Source: Chlorophyllum brunneum
Taxonomy: Eukaryota; Basidiomycota; Agaricomycetes; Agaricales; Agaricaceae
Assembly (NCBI GenBank): GCA_963576785.1
Contig: OY756149.1
Coordinates: 1,364,001-1,428,000, forward strand
Length of the DNA stretch: 64,000 bases
Reading direction: 5' to 3'
Positions 23,981 to 38,300 of the stretch are shown here, piece after piece (within the stretch, counting starts at the first letter, position 1; every line of letters begins with the position of its first letter). A program made the position numbers and the translations under genes. The notes beneath the pieces are model-generated. The model searched no databases. It saw only the letters and a list, made by a program, of their open reading frames with translations, and was not told the origin of the DNA.

Positions 23981-26898
23981 TTTTTTTTTTTTTTTTTTTT
24001 AAATCAACAATTTATATAGTGGTGCTCGAATGCAGTCCACATGTACATACATACAAAGGTAGAACATACAGAATGTTCAGAGCGAGGAAAGTAAACTATA
24101 TGTAAACTAACCCCACGAGACTCGATGCCATCTAGCGCATACACTAGAGAGATGTTTGGTACCTAAGTTGATCAGCGAGGAAAAGAAAAGAGGAATTTGG
24201 AAAGAGAGAGAGTGAGAGAGAGAGATTGATAGAAAGAAACTACCTATTCGCAATCACAAGGGGGAACAACAAACGGTACTAGCATATGGGAGGGCATTTG
24301 CCCAGACACCATGGGAAAAATGGATTTTGAAAGAAAACTATATATAAAATAGTAGACGAGCGAGGAAGGGAGAAATAGAGAAATGAATTTGAAGTCCATA
24401 ACTAGGAGAGCATAAGAAAAAAAGAAAAAAAGGAAAGGATTTATGCAAGTGCAGACCCAAACCTCCTTTGGACTTGACGACGATGTAACAGGGGTATTGA
24501 CCTGGCATGGATGCAAGGGCAGTCAGGTTCTGGAGGGAAGCTGAACATGGTAGGGTTACGATATAAGAAATTGATGAAAGTCTTGATGGTGTCGACACCA
24601 AAGTGATGATCAAAGCTGTTGCAACGATAGAGGATGTGCGACCTAGTCTGTACCATTTGATTGTTACAGTGGTGGCATGATAGGTCCTCGTTGGGAAAGA
24701 ATTGAAGTCAATACTCCCTGATTGGGGCATGGCATAAGATGGTATGACATGCTCTTGCAAAGAGCTGTGGCTAGAGACCGCATTCTCGTATCCAGGGACC
24801 AGACTTGATGTGTGATGGTAGAACAGAGGCCCCATTCACTCACACCAGTAGGTGAAGGAAGGAGCTACCGCTGTATTTCTTGAATCCAAACATGGCCTGC
24901 CATGTATGGATTGCTCGTTCAGCGGACTTCTTGCATAGGAAGTCCGTGGAGTTAGGGACCCAGTGATTTCAACCCCGGTTAGGCCAGGCAATTATCTGAA
25001 TCCAATTATGCATGGCTTTTTGTATACTGTATTTGCACTTCGACAGCATATAATAGAATGAAAGACGGTGTTGGTCCGACTTGCAGAACCAAGTCATAAG
25101 TGCCTTCGATGTGAGGATGGATTGTTGCTGGCAGGAGTGTGGTGAGCAATCAAGTAGGAGCCGAGAGGCTGCGAGGGAGTCAGTGAACACATGAATGTGT
25201 TCGACCTGGTTGTATTCTGCAGTTGCAAGTACTTTGGAAATTCCTAAGTACTGTGTGACCAGTTCAGTGTCTGTCAATGTAGTTCCTCTGAGCCTCTTCA
25301 TGATAGAGCTCCCGCTGTCTAGGTGTCAAATAGTAGCTGCCGCCGTGAACTGGCTGGCAAGCAGGTTGGGGTTGGGGTGGACCAAGCTGTCCATGCCAAT
25401 AATAATGGACTTGTTGTCTATCGTCGTGTTAGTCATAACATCATCCCAAAGTGTCTTCGAGAGGTGAGGGCTGTCCTGATTAAATCCTATGAAAGATACA
25501 TTAGTAGAGAAACAGTCAAGTAACCTACGTCCGGGCCAGAGAGATTTAGAGACGGAGTTAAAATGTTCTATATACTGAGTCTCGGGGGTGGGGCGTGAAG
25601 TATCCATCACAGCTCCAAGTGTCTTCTTCTTCTGAATCTCCGTGAAATTCTTGATGTGAAGGTGGTGTAGGAAAGAATGAAACTCCTTCATCAATCTTGC
25701 CAATGCATGTTTATCGTCCAACGTATAAAGCCTTGATGTTTGTCATTTGGCCAACTTTTGGAGATGGAGTTTTATGGGCATGAGCCCCACAAGGGACTCA
25801 ATGCCACCAGTGGGAGAAGTCCAGAAGGCCCCGGTAATCCAGAGGGCCGTGCTTTGCTGCATTTTGTTGAGGATTTCACAAGTTCCTTTAGTCTGTGACT
25901 TGTCATGAAACCAAAGTCGGTATCCATATGTCATCACCGGTACGACACACAAACAGTATAATAATATTTTATTGCCAGAGGACAGACCTCTTACAGAGTT
26001 CCCTAACATTTTCATTGCTTTGACCGTTGATATTGCCTTGGCGGAATAGAATCGTACATGTTCCTTGAAGGTCAACATCCGGTCAAAGTAGAATCCGAGA
26101 TAATGCCAGTGGGCTTTCGGTTTAAGGGGAGTGCAGCCAGTGAATGGTGGTGATCCCAAATCAATAGAGGGATTGGAGTCCTGTCTTGCACGTGTGAAGT
26201 AAAAGACTTCGGACTTGCTGTGTTCAATTTCTAGACCGAATTTGTTCATGAGCTGCTCTATTTTGCAGTACATGTGTTGTAGGATTTCGACGTTCCATTC
26301 AAGGGACGGGGATTGCACAACTAAGGTGCTGTCATCTACAAAAGACAGGATATTAAAGTCCCATCTGTCTCAGTGTTCCTCTATGCGGGTGTCAAATATG
26401 TGAAGGAGGGGGGCGAGATATAAGGTGGAGAGAATGGGGCTGAGGGCAGAGCCTTGACCCACTCCCACTGCTGCGTCGTATTCTGGGGAGACTTCGTTAT
26501 TCTACTGGTAGGTTGTGCGGCGTTCTTTAAGGTAGTTGTTGAAGAACGCTGTGATTTGTGGGGGAAAGCCCTGCCAACCCAGTATGTCAATGAGGAAATC
26601 ATGATTAAGGGAGGGGAAAAATTGGGCAACATCAAATGCAAGCACCAATGTCTTCTTCTTCTTCGTCCAAGCTCCCCAGATGATGTGCATCAGAAAGAGT
26701 CCTGCGTCTTTGGTGGATTGTTGGTGGATGGCTCCCAGTTGGTGAGGGTGGAGAACTTTGAATTTCACCACCTCAAATTGTAGTCATTTAGCGAGCATCT
26801 TTTCTATCAACTTGCCAAGCATATTGAGGAGGACAATCGGTCTGAATGCCTTTGGAGTGAAGTAGTCAGGTTTGTTGGGTTTGGGGATGATTACTGAC
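23981..26898 (-). mobile_element. LINE-A2: 5'-truncated non-LTR element with RT, RNase H and 3' tail
   Basis: Poly(A) (poly-T at 23981-24000) and a 15-bp target-site duplication TCTATSCAAGGCCTT (23966-23980 and 26899-26913, one mismatch). Complement: RT with FDVAQFFPS and FVDDSTL (26771-26300), thumb (SVRGLSSGNKILLYCLCVVPVM), RNase H (IIGMDSLVHPNPN, DTELVTQYLGI, HIHVFTDSLAASRLLL) at 25430-24969, and a Cys/His C-terminal motif near 24660. Broken by stops such as a TGA at about 26370. The 5' end lies within RT, the usual outcome of incomplete reverse transcription. Confidence 0.92.
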
Positions 26899-27989
26899 TC
26901 TATGCAAGGCCTTAATGCATTCTCCAACTCTGATTGAGTAGGTAATCCAATTAGTTGTAAATCTGTAACTGGATATTTCTGTTTATTAGCCAGCAGAGCT
27001 ATTGCTTGGTTAAGTAGAAAACAGAAAACCATTGCATTATCTTCCACTGAAGCCGAATATATGGCTTTGTCAGATTGCAGTTGATAACTTGTTTGGACTA
27101 TCAATTTGTTGAAAGAAATTGGTATCCAATCATTGGCCCTTTATCTCTTTGGTAATAATGAGAGTTCAATATTTTGGGCAAAAAATCCAGTAACAAAGAA
27201 ACAATCAAAACATATTGACATCAAATACCATTACATTTGTGATTTGGTAGAAGAAGGAAAGATTGAAATATTCTCTGTGAAAGGCATGGAAAATCCTGCC
27301 AATATTCTCACAAAGAATTTAGACAAAATTAAATTCAATCTATTCTGACCTTGCCTTGGCTTGACGTTTGAGTAATTGAAGCTCTACATCAATACAGAGC
27401 AAGGAGGAGTATTGAAGTTTTGGACATATTCTAGAAATAGACTATGAAGTCATTATGATAATAATAGACTGATCTGTTACTTTCTAGTAACTTCAAATCC
27501 ATAGTAACTTCCTATAAGTTGCTCTATATACAATAAGAGTCATAATGTCAATTGGTACTTAGTAGATTACTCTACACAGTTCTAATGACTGGTATAATAC
27601 ATTTTGCAGTGCTTTGCAGGTGCTACACCACAGTTAATAGGAGTTATAAGGAACATTCTATGTATTTCTAGTATTTTATGTAGCATAACTTGTCTATGTT
27701 CTTACATGTATATAAACCCCATGTAGCAGACCAAGTTGTACATCTTGTTCAATCAAACAACTTCTTCATTATTGCTTATCTCCTTGAGTACAACACAAGT
27801 CTTGATCTACTTGACTTTGGCCTCTCTATCTCTGATACTGACTACTTTATAACTAATATCTGTCTATCCAAATTACCTTTCTATAGGTATTAGATAGAAG
27901 CTTATTATCTCAGTGAGTAGACCCTATGTTCTCTCCCACTGCATTTACTGCTGCCCCAGCAACAACTCATTATGGTCATTTCCTTAACA
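26899..27989 (+). mobile_element. Copia-A copy 1, RNase H end and 3' LTR
   Basis: Continues copia-A RNase H after the LINE (FGNNESSIFWAKNPVTKKQSKHIDIKY, frame 27106-27348), then a purine tract and the 3' LTR 27410-27989 (TATTGAAG..TTAACA, ends decayed). The following bases belong to copia-B, so this copy truncates copia-B's 3' end. Confidence 0.9.
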
Positions 27990-30900
27990 CATTGTTCTAA
28001 CTTGAGGACAAGATCTGCTATTCCCTTTAAATATCACAAAATGCATTTTGCTGCTACCAGATGATGGATACCAGGATTTCCAGTGAATTGGGTGATGAGG
28101 CCAACCAAAAATTGGATGTCCAGTTGTGTTTGGGTGGCAAACAAAAGTGAACTAACAAGGGAAAGGTAATGTATCCCTTTCACATATTCAAGGTAAGCAT
28201 AATGCTTAGCTGGTGTAGAAGGTGATTGGGATAGGGCAAGGCCATAATTGACAGCAAGGGGAGTAGACATAGGGTAAGTATTCTCCATCCCAAATCATGC
28301 AATAAGTTTGCAAATATACACAGATTGGTTCAAATAGATTTTACAATTAGGGCAATCTCATATAATTTGAATACTAAGAATAAATTGTAACTTGCTGACA
28401 TCTGTTATCTCAAAGCTGTTACTTAGAATATCCTTGAATGAGTATATTTTGAAGAATCCAGGTCTGGCAACCACCATATCATCTACATAGATGAGAATTA
28501 AAAGGATGATTTTTTCTTCTTTACAAAGGACATAGAAACAGTTGTCGGCAAACATATGTGTGAACCCAAGGTCCATAAAAACTTCATGCAACCTTTTCTT
28601 CTACTGATATCCTGCCTGCTTCAGCCTATAAAGTGATTTCTTCAAATGCCAATATCTATCACAGCCCTCCTGATCCTTAACCTCTTTCGGAACTTCCATG
28701 TAAATCTTCTTGTCCAAATTGCCTTCCAAATATACACCAACAATATTGATCTGGTAGATCTCAAATCAAGTAGAGCTGCAAGCACCAGGAAGACTCAAAG
28801 TATAGTAAACTTTGCTATCAATAAAAAGGTTTTGGTAAAGTCTTCACTAGGAATTTGAGAAAATCCTCAGGCAACTATATGGGCCTTATACTTGATATGT
28901 CAACCATTACTGTTGATTTTCTCTTGATAAATGACTTGGCTTCCCATAGTATGTTTTCTAGCTGGTAAGTCCTTTACCCATTCAAATATGTCTTTACTCT
29001 TGAGATGATTCTTTTTCAACAGCCTTTTTCCATCTGTCAACATTGGAGGATTTGAGCATTTCACAATATGAATCTGGTTCCCCATTTAATGTCAAAAAGG
29101 CCATATGTGACTCACTTATTTCTCTATAGTGACACAGAGCTTTACACTCTCGAGTAAAAGGCTCATGAGGTGGTAAGTCCATCCATTTCTTAGGCTTCTT
29201 TGGAGCAGGAGGTAGCTGAAGAATATCCACTGGTGGTGTAATTGATGATGGAGTAATAGGTTCAGTTGGAGGTAATTCAGCTAATGGTTTCTTAATGACA
29301 GGAGTAGAGGGTTCAGAGGATGGTGTAGGTGTAATAGCAGAGTTAATTAGGTAATTGATATCCTCTAAAGTAGGCCTAGGAAGTCCTAACTCAATTGAAG
29401 TAAGTTCAGCAGGAGTGTCATCTTCTGTGAACTGAACATCATGGAAAGTGGTTAACTTCCCATTTTCTAGGTCTTTAAGATTTGTCTATCCACCAACCTA
29501 ATAAGCAAACCCAAATGGCTCTCGACTCTAGCTTCCCATGATGAACTGCCTTGAGAACATGCACCCAACCCAATGACCCAAATATTTGCAAGTGACTGAC
29601 AGTAGGCTTGTACCCAGTCCAAGCCTCATATGGTACCTTGTCTTTGAGACTAGAGGTAAGCATAAGGGAGCAAATATGAACCACATACATAAATACTTCT
29701 CCCCAGTAGTGCAAGTCCATTCTAGAGGTATAGAGCATAGAATGGACTATCTCAAAGAGAACAACAATTGTTCTTTTGGCAATGCCATTTTGTTCTGGAA
29801 GGTAAGGATTTGTTGTTTCATAAATAATACCATTGAGTTGACAAAATTTGTTCATTGCAGAATTAACAAATTCAGTTCCAATATCTGAGCAAAAATAATA
29901 GACTTTCTTTTCTGACTGCTGTTCAAGCATTGCAACAATGTTTCAAACAGCTGGTCCAACCTCTTCCTTATCTTTCAGCAACTTCCCAATTGTATAACAA
30001 CAACTGGCCTCAACAACAACTAGGGCATAGCAATTACCTTCCCATATGGGAATAGGTAAAGGTCCAGTGAGATCCATAACTAGAAGTTCCATTTTCAAAT
30101 ACCAATTTGGGCTTATACCTAGAAGAGGTAATCAATAAGATTTGCCATATGCACAGCTGTACAAATGATTGAAATCATTGGGTACATGAACTTTCAGATC
30201 ATTGACTATATTTGACTTTTCTATTTCAAGGATCATGATTGGATTCAAATGACCCATCCATTGGTACCATAATTGCATAGTAGAACCAGTGGCAGTCAAT
30301 GCAATATGTTCTACAATTTGGAACATTCAATATGGTAAAGTGTTCCTGTTTGTTCAATTAATCTGGCACTGAGTAATGGACCACCTTTTATAGAAATAAC
30401 AAGGCAATTATTTATACTCCATATGTCAGCACTGTCTCAGTATTTTTTAATTTTTAATTTTTTAATTTTTTTTAAATCAACAATTTATATAGCAGTGCTC
30501 AATCGCAGTCCACATGTACATACATACAAAGATAGAATATACAGAATGTTCGGAGCAAGGAAAGTAAACTACAAGTATACTCACCCTACGAGACTCAATT
30601 CCATCTAGCATGTACACTAGAGAGAGATTTGGTACCTAAGTTGAACATCGGAAGAAGAGAAAGAAGGAATTTGGGAGATAGAGAGAGTGAGAGAGAGAAA
30701 TTGATAGAAAAGAAACTATTAACTCGCAAACACAAGGGGGAACAATGAATAGTACTAGCGTGTAGAGGGACATTTACCTGGATACTATAGGAAAGGTAGA
30801 TGTTGAATGAAAACTACATAAAATAGTAGACGAGCGAGGAAGGGAGAGATAGAGAGATAAAATTGAAGTCCATAACCAGAGAAGTACAAGAAAAATATAA

Positions 30901-31786
30901 GAGAACACTATCTCAGTATAAGGTTCCGAGACTGACAAGATTGGTACCAAGATTTGGAACATAAAGAACATGAGTGAGCATTACATCAGATATTTGCTGG
31001 GAGGAAATATGTGCACAAAAATGGACTGATCCATGGCCCAATACAGGTATTTTGTAAAGACCCCCAATGGAAACAAATTTGTCATTTGTTTTCTCATAAT
31101 TTGTGAACATTTCATGTTTCAAGAACATATGACATGTTACTATACAATCAAGAAGAAGTCCAGGCTCTGGACTAGAAGAAGAAGTATAAGTTGTTATAAA
31201 CATTTTTCTGACTTTCCTGTCTCCTGATGACTTATTGTCATTGATAGCAAGGTGAGCCAAATTTTCCTTAGGTGACTGTGGAAGGGATAGAAGGAGGGCA
31301 TTGATTATGGTTGCATCATTAACATGATGACCAGCTTTGATGAAGTAATGGCAAATGTTTAGATAGAAGCCAATGTGGTCAGCCATGGAAGAAGATCCAT
31401 CCCAACATTTTGCATAGAGTTGTTGGTAATAATAATGAATGCTAATTCCACTTTGCTAATCAATGTAGGCATGGTGAAGATGATCCCACATGCCTTCAGA
31501 ATTACTGGCATCAATCACCAACTCATGCTGAGTATACTTGATAGTATTATGCATTAAGTCCATTGCCACATCATCTTTGTTCAACTATCTCTCATACTTT
31601 TCCATTGCCATCTCCCAGCTCTGATATCCCATAGTCAAAATTACATCCATCAATGCAACTTCCTTCTCTTTGCTTTTTGCAGAAAATGAAGGCTCTTTCA
31701 AGGTTAGGTCCTCCAAGGCAGATTCCTTCGAAGTGAGTTTGGGATATTCAGCAGGGGGTTCTGGAGGACATCATTTATGACCAGAC
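27990..31786 (-). mobile_element. Copia-B, main body (gag to RNase H), interrupted
   Basis: Complement, 5' to 3': gag with HHVNDATIINALLLSLP, protease (LLDCIVTCHMF, where DSGA has become DCIV), pre-integrase LWYQWMGHLNP (30280), integrase with CSDIGTEFVNS and PEQNGIAKRT (Glu to Lys at the third catalytic position), linker, RT with IYVDDMVV (28500), and RNase H connection (YLEYVKGIHYL) ending at 27990. A LINE 3' end sits at 30444-30905 and a complete copia-A at 31787-39175 splits gag. Many stops. The family differs from copia-A, -C and -D. Confidence 0.88.
30444..30905 (-). mobile_element. LINE-A3: 462-bp 3' end
   Basis: A/T-rich tail then about 430 bp matching the 3' ends of LINE-A1 and A2. 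Flanked by 14-bp target-site duplications CACTGTCTCAGTAT (30430-30443) and CACTATCTCAGTAT (30906-30919). Severely 5' truncated; no coding capacity. Confidence 0.9.
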
Positions 31787-32358
31787 TGTTGAGGAAACGA
31801 CCGTAACGAGTTGTTTGCTGGGGGCAGCAGTAAACGCAGTGGGAGAGAACGTAGGGTCTACTCACCGAGATAATAAGCTTCTATCTGATATCTATAGAAA
31901 GGTAATTCAGATAGACAGATATTATTGATGAAGCGTTCAACGTCAGTTAAGTAGAGTTTAAAGTCGATGAGATCGATTGAGGTGTTGTACTCAAGGAGAT
32001 AGGCAATGATGAAGAAGTTGTTCGATTGAACAAGATGCAGAACTTAGGTCTGCTACATGGGGTTTATATACATATTGTAACATAGACGAGTCATACTACA
32101 TAAAATACTAGCATTGCATAGATTGTTCCTTATGACTCCCTTTAACTGTGGCGTAGTGCCTGCGGAGTAATGCGGAACATAGTATCTAGTCATTGGTACT
32201 ATGTAGAATAATCTATCAAGTACTTATGACTCTCATCGTATGCAGAGCAACTCATAGGAAGTTACAATGGAATGAAGTTACTGGAAAGTAACGGATCAGT
32301 CTATTATTAGAATAATGACTTCATAATCTATTTCTAGAATATGTCCGAAACTTCAACA

Positions 32359-32373
32359 CTCCTCCTTGCTCTG
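32359..32373 (-). other. Copia-A polypurine tract
   Basis: The complement reads AGAGCAAGGAGGAG immediately before the 3' LTR. Confidence 0.8.
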
Positions 32374-32393
32374 TATCGATATAGAGTTTTTAA

Positions 32394-35300
32394 TCACTCA
32401 AACGTCAAGCCAAGGCGAGGTCGGAATAGATTGAATTTAATTTTGTCTAAATTCTTTGTGAGAATATCAGCAGGATTTTCAGTGCCTTTCACAGAGAATA
32501 TTTCAATCTTTCCATCTTCTACCAAATCACGGATGTAATGGTATTTGACATCGACGTGTTTTGATCGTTTTTCTGTTACTGGATTTTTGGCCCAAAATAT
32601 TGAACCCTCATTATCACCGAAGAGATAAGGGGCTAATGATTGGATACCAATTTCTTCCAACAAATTGACAGTCCAAACAAGTTGTCGACTGCAATCTGAC
32701 AAAGCCATATATTTGGCTTCAGTGGAAGATAATGCAACAGTTTTCTGTTTCCTACTTAACCAAGCGATAGCTCCGCTGGCTAATAAACAGAAATATCCAG
32801 TTACAGATTTACGACTAATTGGATCACCAGCCCAATCAGAGTCGGAAAAGGCATTCAGGCCTTGCATAGAACTTCCATTATAGGTAATTCTATATTTGCG
32901 AGTAGCATTAAGATACTTTAGCAAATGTAAGCCTGCATTGTAATGCGCTTTAGTTGGATTGGTCATATGTTGTGATAATTTGACAGTGGCAAAAGCTATG
33001 TTGGGCCGACTGCCTATCATCAGATACATAACTGATCCTACTAACTGTTGATACCTCTTTATGAAGTCAGGTGTTGCTTTTCCTGTATTGGATTCGAAGA
33101 TAAATCCATTTGGTAATGGGATTTCTTCTTTTCCAATTACTTTAAATCGATCAAGTACTTTTTCTAGATAATCCATTTGGTCTAGGGTAATTGATCGGTT
33201 TATAGGATTTCGTGAAATTTTCATGCCAAGAAACTCTTTGGTTGGACCAAGGTCTCGGCATTCCCATTTCTTCATAAAGAGTGCTCGCTTCTCATATAGG
33301 AGTCTAGAGCCTCTAATTCCGACGAACATTGAGTCATCTACATAGACCAGAGCTATAATAAGCTCTTTGGTTTCAGGGTCGTAGTAATAATAGACTCCAG
33401 CATCTAGTTTGGATCGGACAAATCCTAGGTCGGTCATTGACTTAGTCAATTCCTTCCACCATTGTCGTCCAGATTGCTTTAATCCATAAATGGCTCGGTT
33501 TAATTTCCAAACCAGATTACCACGACCTGTATTGAAACCTTCTGGAAGTTCCATATAGAGTTCTTCATCCAGTTTTCCGTAGAGATAAGCAGTTTTAACA
33601 TCTAAACTGAGCATCTCCCAATCGTTGAGGGCAGCAACTGCAAATATAAGTCATACTGTCTCATAACGGACTACTGGTGAAAATAATTCATCGTAATCGA
33701 TTCCCTCTATTTGAGAGAATCCTTTTGCTACTAGTCGAGCACGGTATTGACCATCTGATTTGGGTGTAAAGACCCATCTATTTTTGACAGCTTTTCTTCC
33801 AGGCGGAAGTTTAGCTAAGTCATAAACATGTCTTTCTTTGAGTGAATTTAACTCTTCTAAGCACGCTTTCCACCATTTAGATTTCTCTTCTAATGGTAGT
33901 CGATTTAGGTCCTTGAAAGAAATAGGAACTAATGGAGATTCGACTTTTTGAGCGCACAGATAATCGATCATCCCTACTCCTCCTTCTCTGCATAAGTCTT
34001 CTAATGTAGAAGCTTCATGCTGAGAACGTCTATCAATTATTCCAGGTTTGGAAGCCTCTGATCGAATTTGTCTAACAAGTCTACTTGTAGAACTTGTTAA
34101 TTTCGACTTAGGAGGTTGGAACATCTCATAGTCCTGGAGTATTTTGGTTGGATGCTTTGTAGAACCATAGAAGTTTCCTGGATGTTCAGGTACTTTTCTG
34201 GTTCTTTGCGGTCTCTGAGGTATTTCAGGAACCGGTATTTGATCCGAGTGACTTCGTGGTACAGAAGGACCAGCATCCCGATCATCTTCGACAGGGGTAT
34301 AGGGTATGAATGGCTGTACATCCGGATCATCTCTGGGAGAAGGCGGATGGTTCGGACCTTCAGGGTGATTAGGTGGATCAGCATAAGATAATCCATCACT
34401 GTCATCGTCTTCTGGTGTTTGTGCTTCTCTTGGTGGAAAGAGAATGTTTTGTACAATACCATCCCACTCCTCCTGAACATCAGTATTGATATTCAGTGCT
34501 TTTCCCTTTCCTTTATTCTTTTTAGGTTCAGGGAAAGGAGTTGGAATTCGTTCATGTACAGATCTATAAATCCTATCTTCCGGAGAACTTCCGGGAGAAG
34601 TTCAGGGAATAGGGCTTGGTGGTCTATCAATAGGTAAACCAGTAGATGGATCTGGAGCATGGAAGACAATAACTTCCGAAGGTGTACTTCGAGAAGTAGA
34701 AGATGATGGTTGGTTCATCCGTTCTTCTCGCTTTTTCCCAACACATTTAGGGAAGTGTTCTTCGCTGAATACGGCTGTTGGAGATGTATAGATTACATTT
34801 CCATTTAGGTGCCTCATGAAACGATAATTTTTCCTGTCTGATGTCCAACCAAGGAAAATCATGAGTTCTGACTTCGCTATCAGTTTATTGTCTCTTATCT
34901 CTTTTGGGAGAAAGACATAAGCACTGCAGCCAAAGACTCTCTCTTTGGAGATGTCTGGAATCTTCTGATTCAACACTTCATAAGGTGTTTTCCACATGAG
35001 CCGTGATACCGGTGTTTTATTATAGATATGTATCGCATGATCTATAGAAAACTCCCACCAACCATCAGGAATACAAGCATGATGCCGCATGGCTTCTGCT
35101 TTATCCATTAGAGTTCGGTTCAAGCATTCCGCTCGACCATTTTGTTGGTGTATGTGCGGTGCACTAGTCTCATGTATAATCCCTAATGAGCGCAAATGAG
35201 ATTGCAACTCATCAGTTGCATACTCTCCTCCTCTATCAGTGCAGAGATATTTTAATTTAGTCTCGTATTGAGTCTGAATTAAGGCAATGAAATTTTTCAT

Positions 35301-38300
35301 TTCTTCTGCTGCTTCTGATTTCTTATGGAGGAAGCGAATCCATCCATGAGAGGAAAAGTCGTCCATTATGGTCATGACCCATTTAAATTTATGGTAAGAA
35401 AGAATCGGAAGTTCAACTAAATCCGAGTGTATTCTTTCGAATGGATGCTTTGCGCGTGTAGGGTTCTCTCTAAAGGGTTTTTGGTGCATCTTTCCCTTGG
35501 CACAACCGTCACAGACTGGCTTTTGCTCGGGAATCCGCACCGGAGTAAACCCAATCATATTTTTCTCAAAGTGATTGAGGATACGATTAGAGGGATGTCC
35601 TAATCTCGCATGTACAACTTTGTAGCCAACTATCGGATCTGCAGCCATAGCTGCATGTTCCAAATGTACAATTTTGGTATTAACAAAATGTAAAGTAGTG
35701 TTGCGACTTGCTGAAGGATATGCTTGAAGAATAGCATTTCCTTCGCTATCAACTACTACTGATTCGTTGGCATCTGTTCTAACAGTTTTGCTATCTTGGC
35801 ATAACTGTCCCACTGACATAAGTTATTTAGAGGTTCCTTTTAGAAAGAAGACTGGATATATTTATATCTGTGTTGGTTGAACACTGTCAGTCTTCCCATT
35901 ATAGACTCTATGCTTAAGCATAACTGCACCAAGACCAACCACATTAAGGTAGGGGCCTTGTGCTCCTACAGTCTTAATTGGGATCGAAACTTCGAGTTCT
36001 TCGAAGTTGATGAAGTCTTCCGCATAAGGGGTGTAATGACATGATGCCCCTGAGTCTAATAACCATACGTCACTATATTCTTCTAGTGGCGTTATGATTT
36101 GATCATTGCTTAGCAATCGAGATCTAAATTGATCCGGTACTCTTAAATACTGATCGGGCATGCATGTGGAGAAACAAGTAAATTGAGAAGTGTTAAAACA
36201 CTTCTCATTCATAGATTCGCACAAAGAAAATACATCATGATGGGATCCTAAAGATCCTGATTGCGTATTTACATGCCCGGCCCCCGACATCCCTTCCCCT
36301 TGCCCTTGCCCTTCTTCTTGTGAAGACGGCCGGTCAGCATATTGGTGACAGGACTGTGTATCAGGGTTAGTAAGAGTATCTGAGATCGAATTGATCACGT
36401 ACCCAGCTCCTCCCTTTTTTTTGAAGTCGCTCCCGTAGTCGGTCGACGAGAGTCCGAGTGACACCTCAGATTGAGGTGCCGAAGCAAAAGGTTCGGACTT
36501 CGGAGACTTCGGGAGAGGCCCAGAAGAGGGTCCTGCAACGTTCGCAGGGTTCCTGGGGTTGCGGATGTTGTAGGCAACATCTTGAGCCGGCGCCATGAGG
36601 TCATCGACCTCCTTCTCGCTCTCAAGCCGTTTGAAGGCTTCGTCTACCAACACTGAAAGTGTGGCAGGATGCCTATCAGTGGTCTTGTTCTCCTGAGTAA
36701 GAGAGTATCTCTTACTCTAGAATCGCTCCGTAGGAGGGGAGGCCCGAGGAAGAGGAGGAAACTCCTCTTCGTAGGTCCTGACGGCTGGAACTACTATTTC
36801 CTCTGGAGGAGGAAGGTAGTACGGCCAAACCTCTCCAGGTTCAAGCGAGTCGCCCCGGGCGACAGAGTCCATGCTAGGAATCTTTACCACATGATGCATA
36901 GCCAAATTGAGTTTATTCCCAAATTTGGGAGAAATCAATAAGGCATATGGCGAATTATGCGGTAAAAGAAAAGAGAAGCAGACGCGAGTCGTGTTAATAT
37001 CGGGGTTACTATTTTTACTGAACCATTTACTCACCCTCGTGTGTCCCTCACAGGTACAACCTGGAGGGTGACCAGAAGGAACCAAAAGTGCACCAGGCGG
37101 TGTCACCGATCGTCCTTTCGGGGCGCGGGGGTGAGAGACCTCGTGCATCCGTCAATCGTAACGATTGAGGGCACGTTTCTTCGCCATTTGCATGGGCGAA
37201 GGACCAGTGACGCGGTCACACCAGGTGGTCACCTGTTGGATCCGCAGTGAGTTTTTGAAACATAAGTTTTGTGCTTCAGCACGCACCTTTTTCTCGAGCT
37301 CAGCACGCACCTTTTTCTCGAGCTCAGCATGCACCTTTTTCTCGAGCTCAGCACGAGCGTTCTCTCGTGCCTGCTGGACCTTCTTGGGATTAACCCAAGT
37401 AAGCGGTTTTGGTCTCTCACTCACAAGTACACGAGTGGTTGGAGGAGCGGGAGCGGGAACGGGTTGAGGCGCGTCCATGCGCCTCATCAGGTCGAAGGGG
37501 GTCATCCCCGGACCAGCGAAATGACGGACCGCCGGTTCCGTGGCAGCGGCAAAGCCCGCCATGTGGGCCTGGGGTTTACCCTGGCACTTCTTGGGCTTCT
37601 TCTTCTTCTTCTGGACGTTAATCCAGGTAGGAGAAGGGGGAGAAGGCTGAGGAGGCTGCCCACTCGGATTGGCAGGGTGGCGAGGACCTCTTGCAGGCTG
37701 GGCCCTGGTATCACCTCCAGGGTGGAAGCGGTTCTAGGGTGGTCCAGGGCGAGTCCTGGGGATATTGCCCTGAGGGCGAGTTTGGTAGTTAGCAGTTGCG
37801 GCAAAAGATGCTTGGGGGTTAGACATGTTAGGTCTTGACCCTTCACGTCTTGACCACTCAGCATTTATAGCCTGCTGGACTACCTCCCAGGTCATATCTA
37901 CAACATCGTGATTATTCGCCAATGTTGTTTGGGCCACTGCATTCCAATCCGGTGGTAATGTGTTCAAAGCGATCATCGCGCCAAGAACTTCTGGTAATTT
38001 TACCTTAGCTGTTTCTAATTGAGAAGCCATTGTTCTCAATTCAGCTAGATCCATTGCTGGATCTTGATTCCCTGTAATGCGCTTTCGCAACATTCTTTGG
38101 AGAATTGAATACACCGCGGCAGGAGAAGGTGTCCCAAAGCAGGTTTTCAAATCAGTCCAGAGGAATCCAGGAGCGTCATGCCCATGGAGTAACAGGGAAT
38201 CAGGTAAGGTATCATTAATAACAGCCAATGCCTGACCTCTCAATTGTTCTCTCCTTCTATCCTCCTCCGTTAAGGTGGTAGGATTGGCAGGAGAGAGATC

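Noticed and set aside
36417..37838. Long plus-strand frames opposite copia-A gag
   Set aside because: Antisense shadows of the gag-pol frame, which is better supported on the complement.
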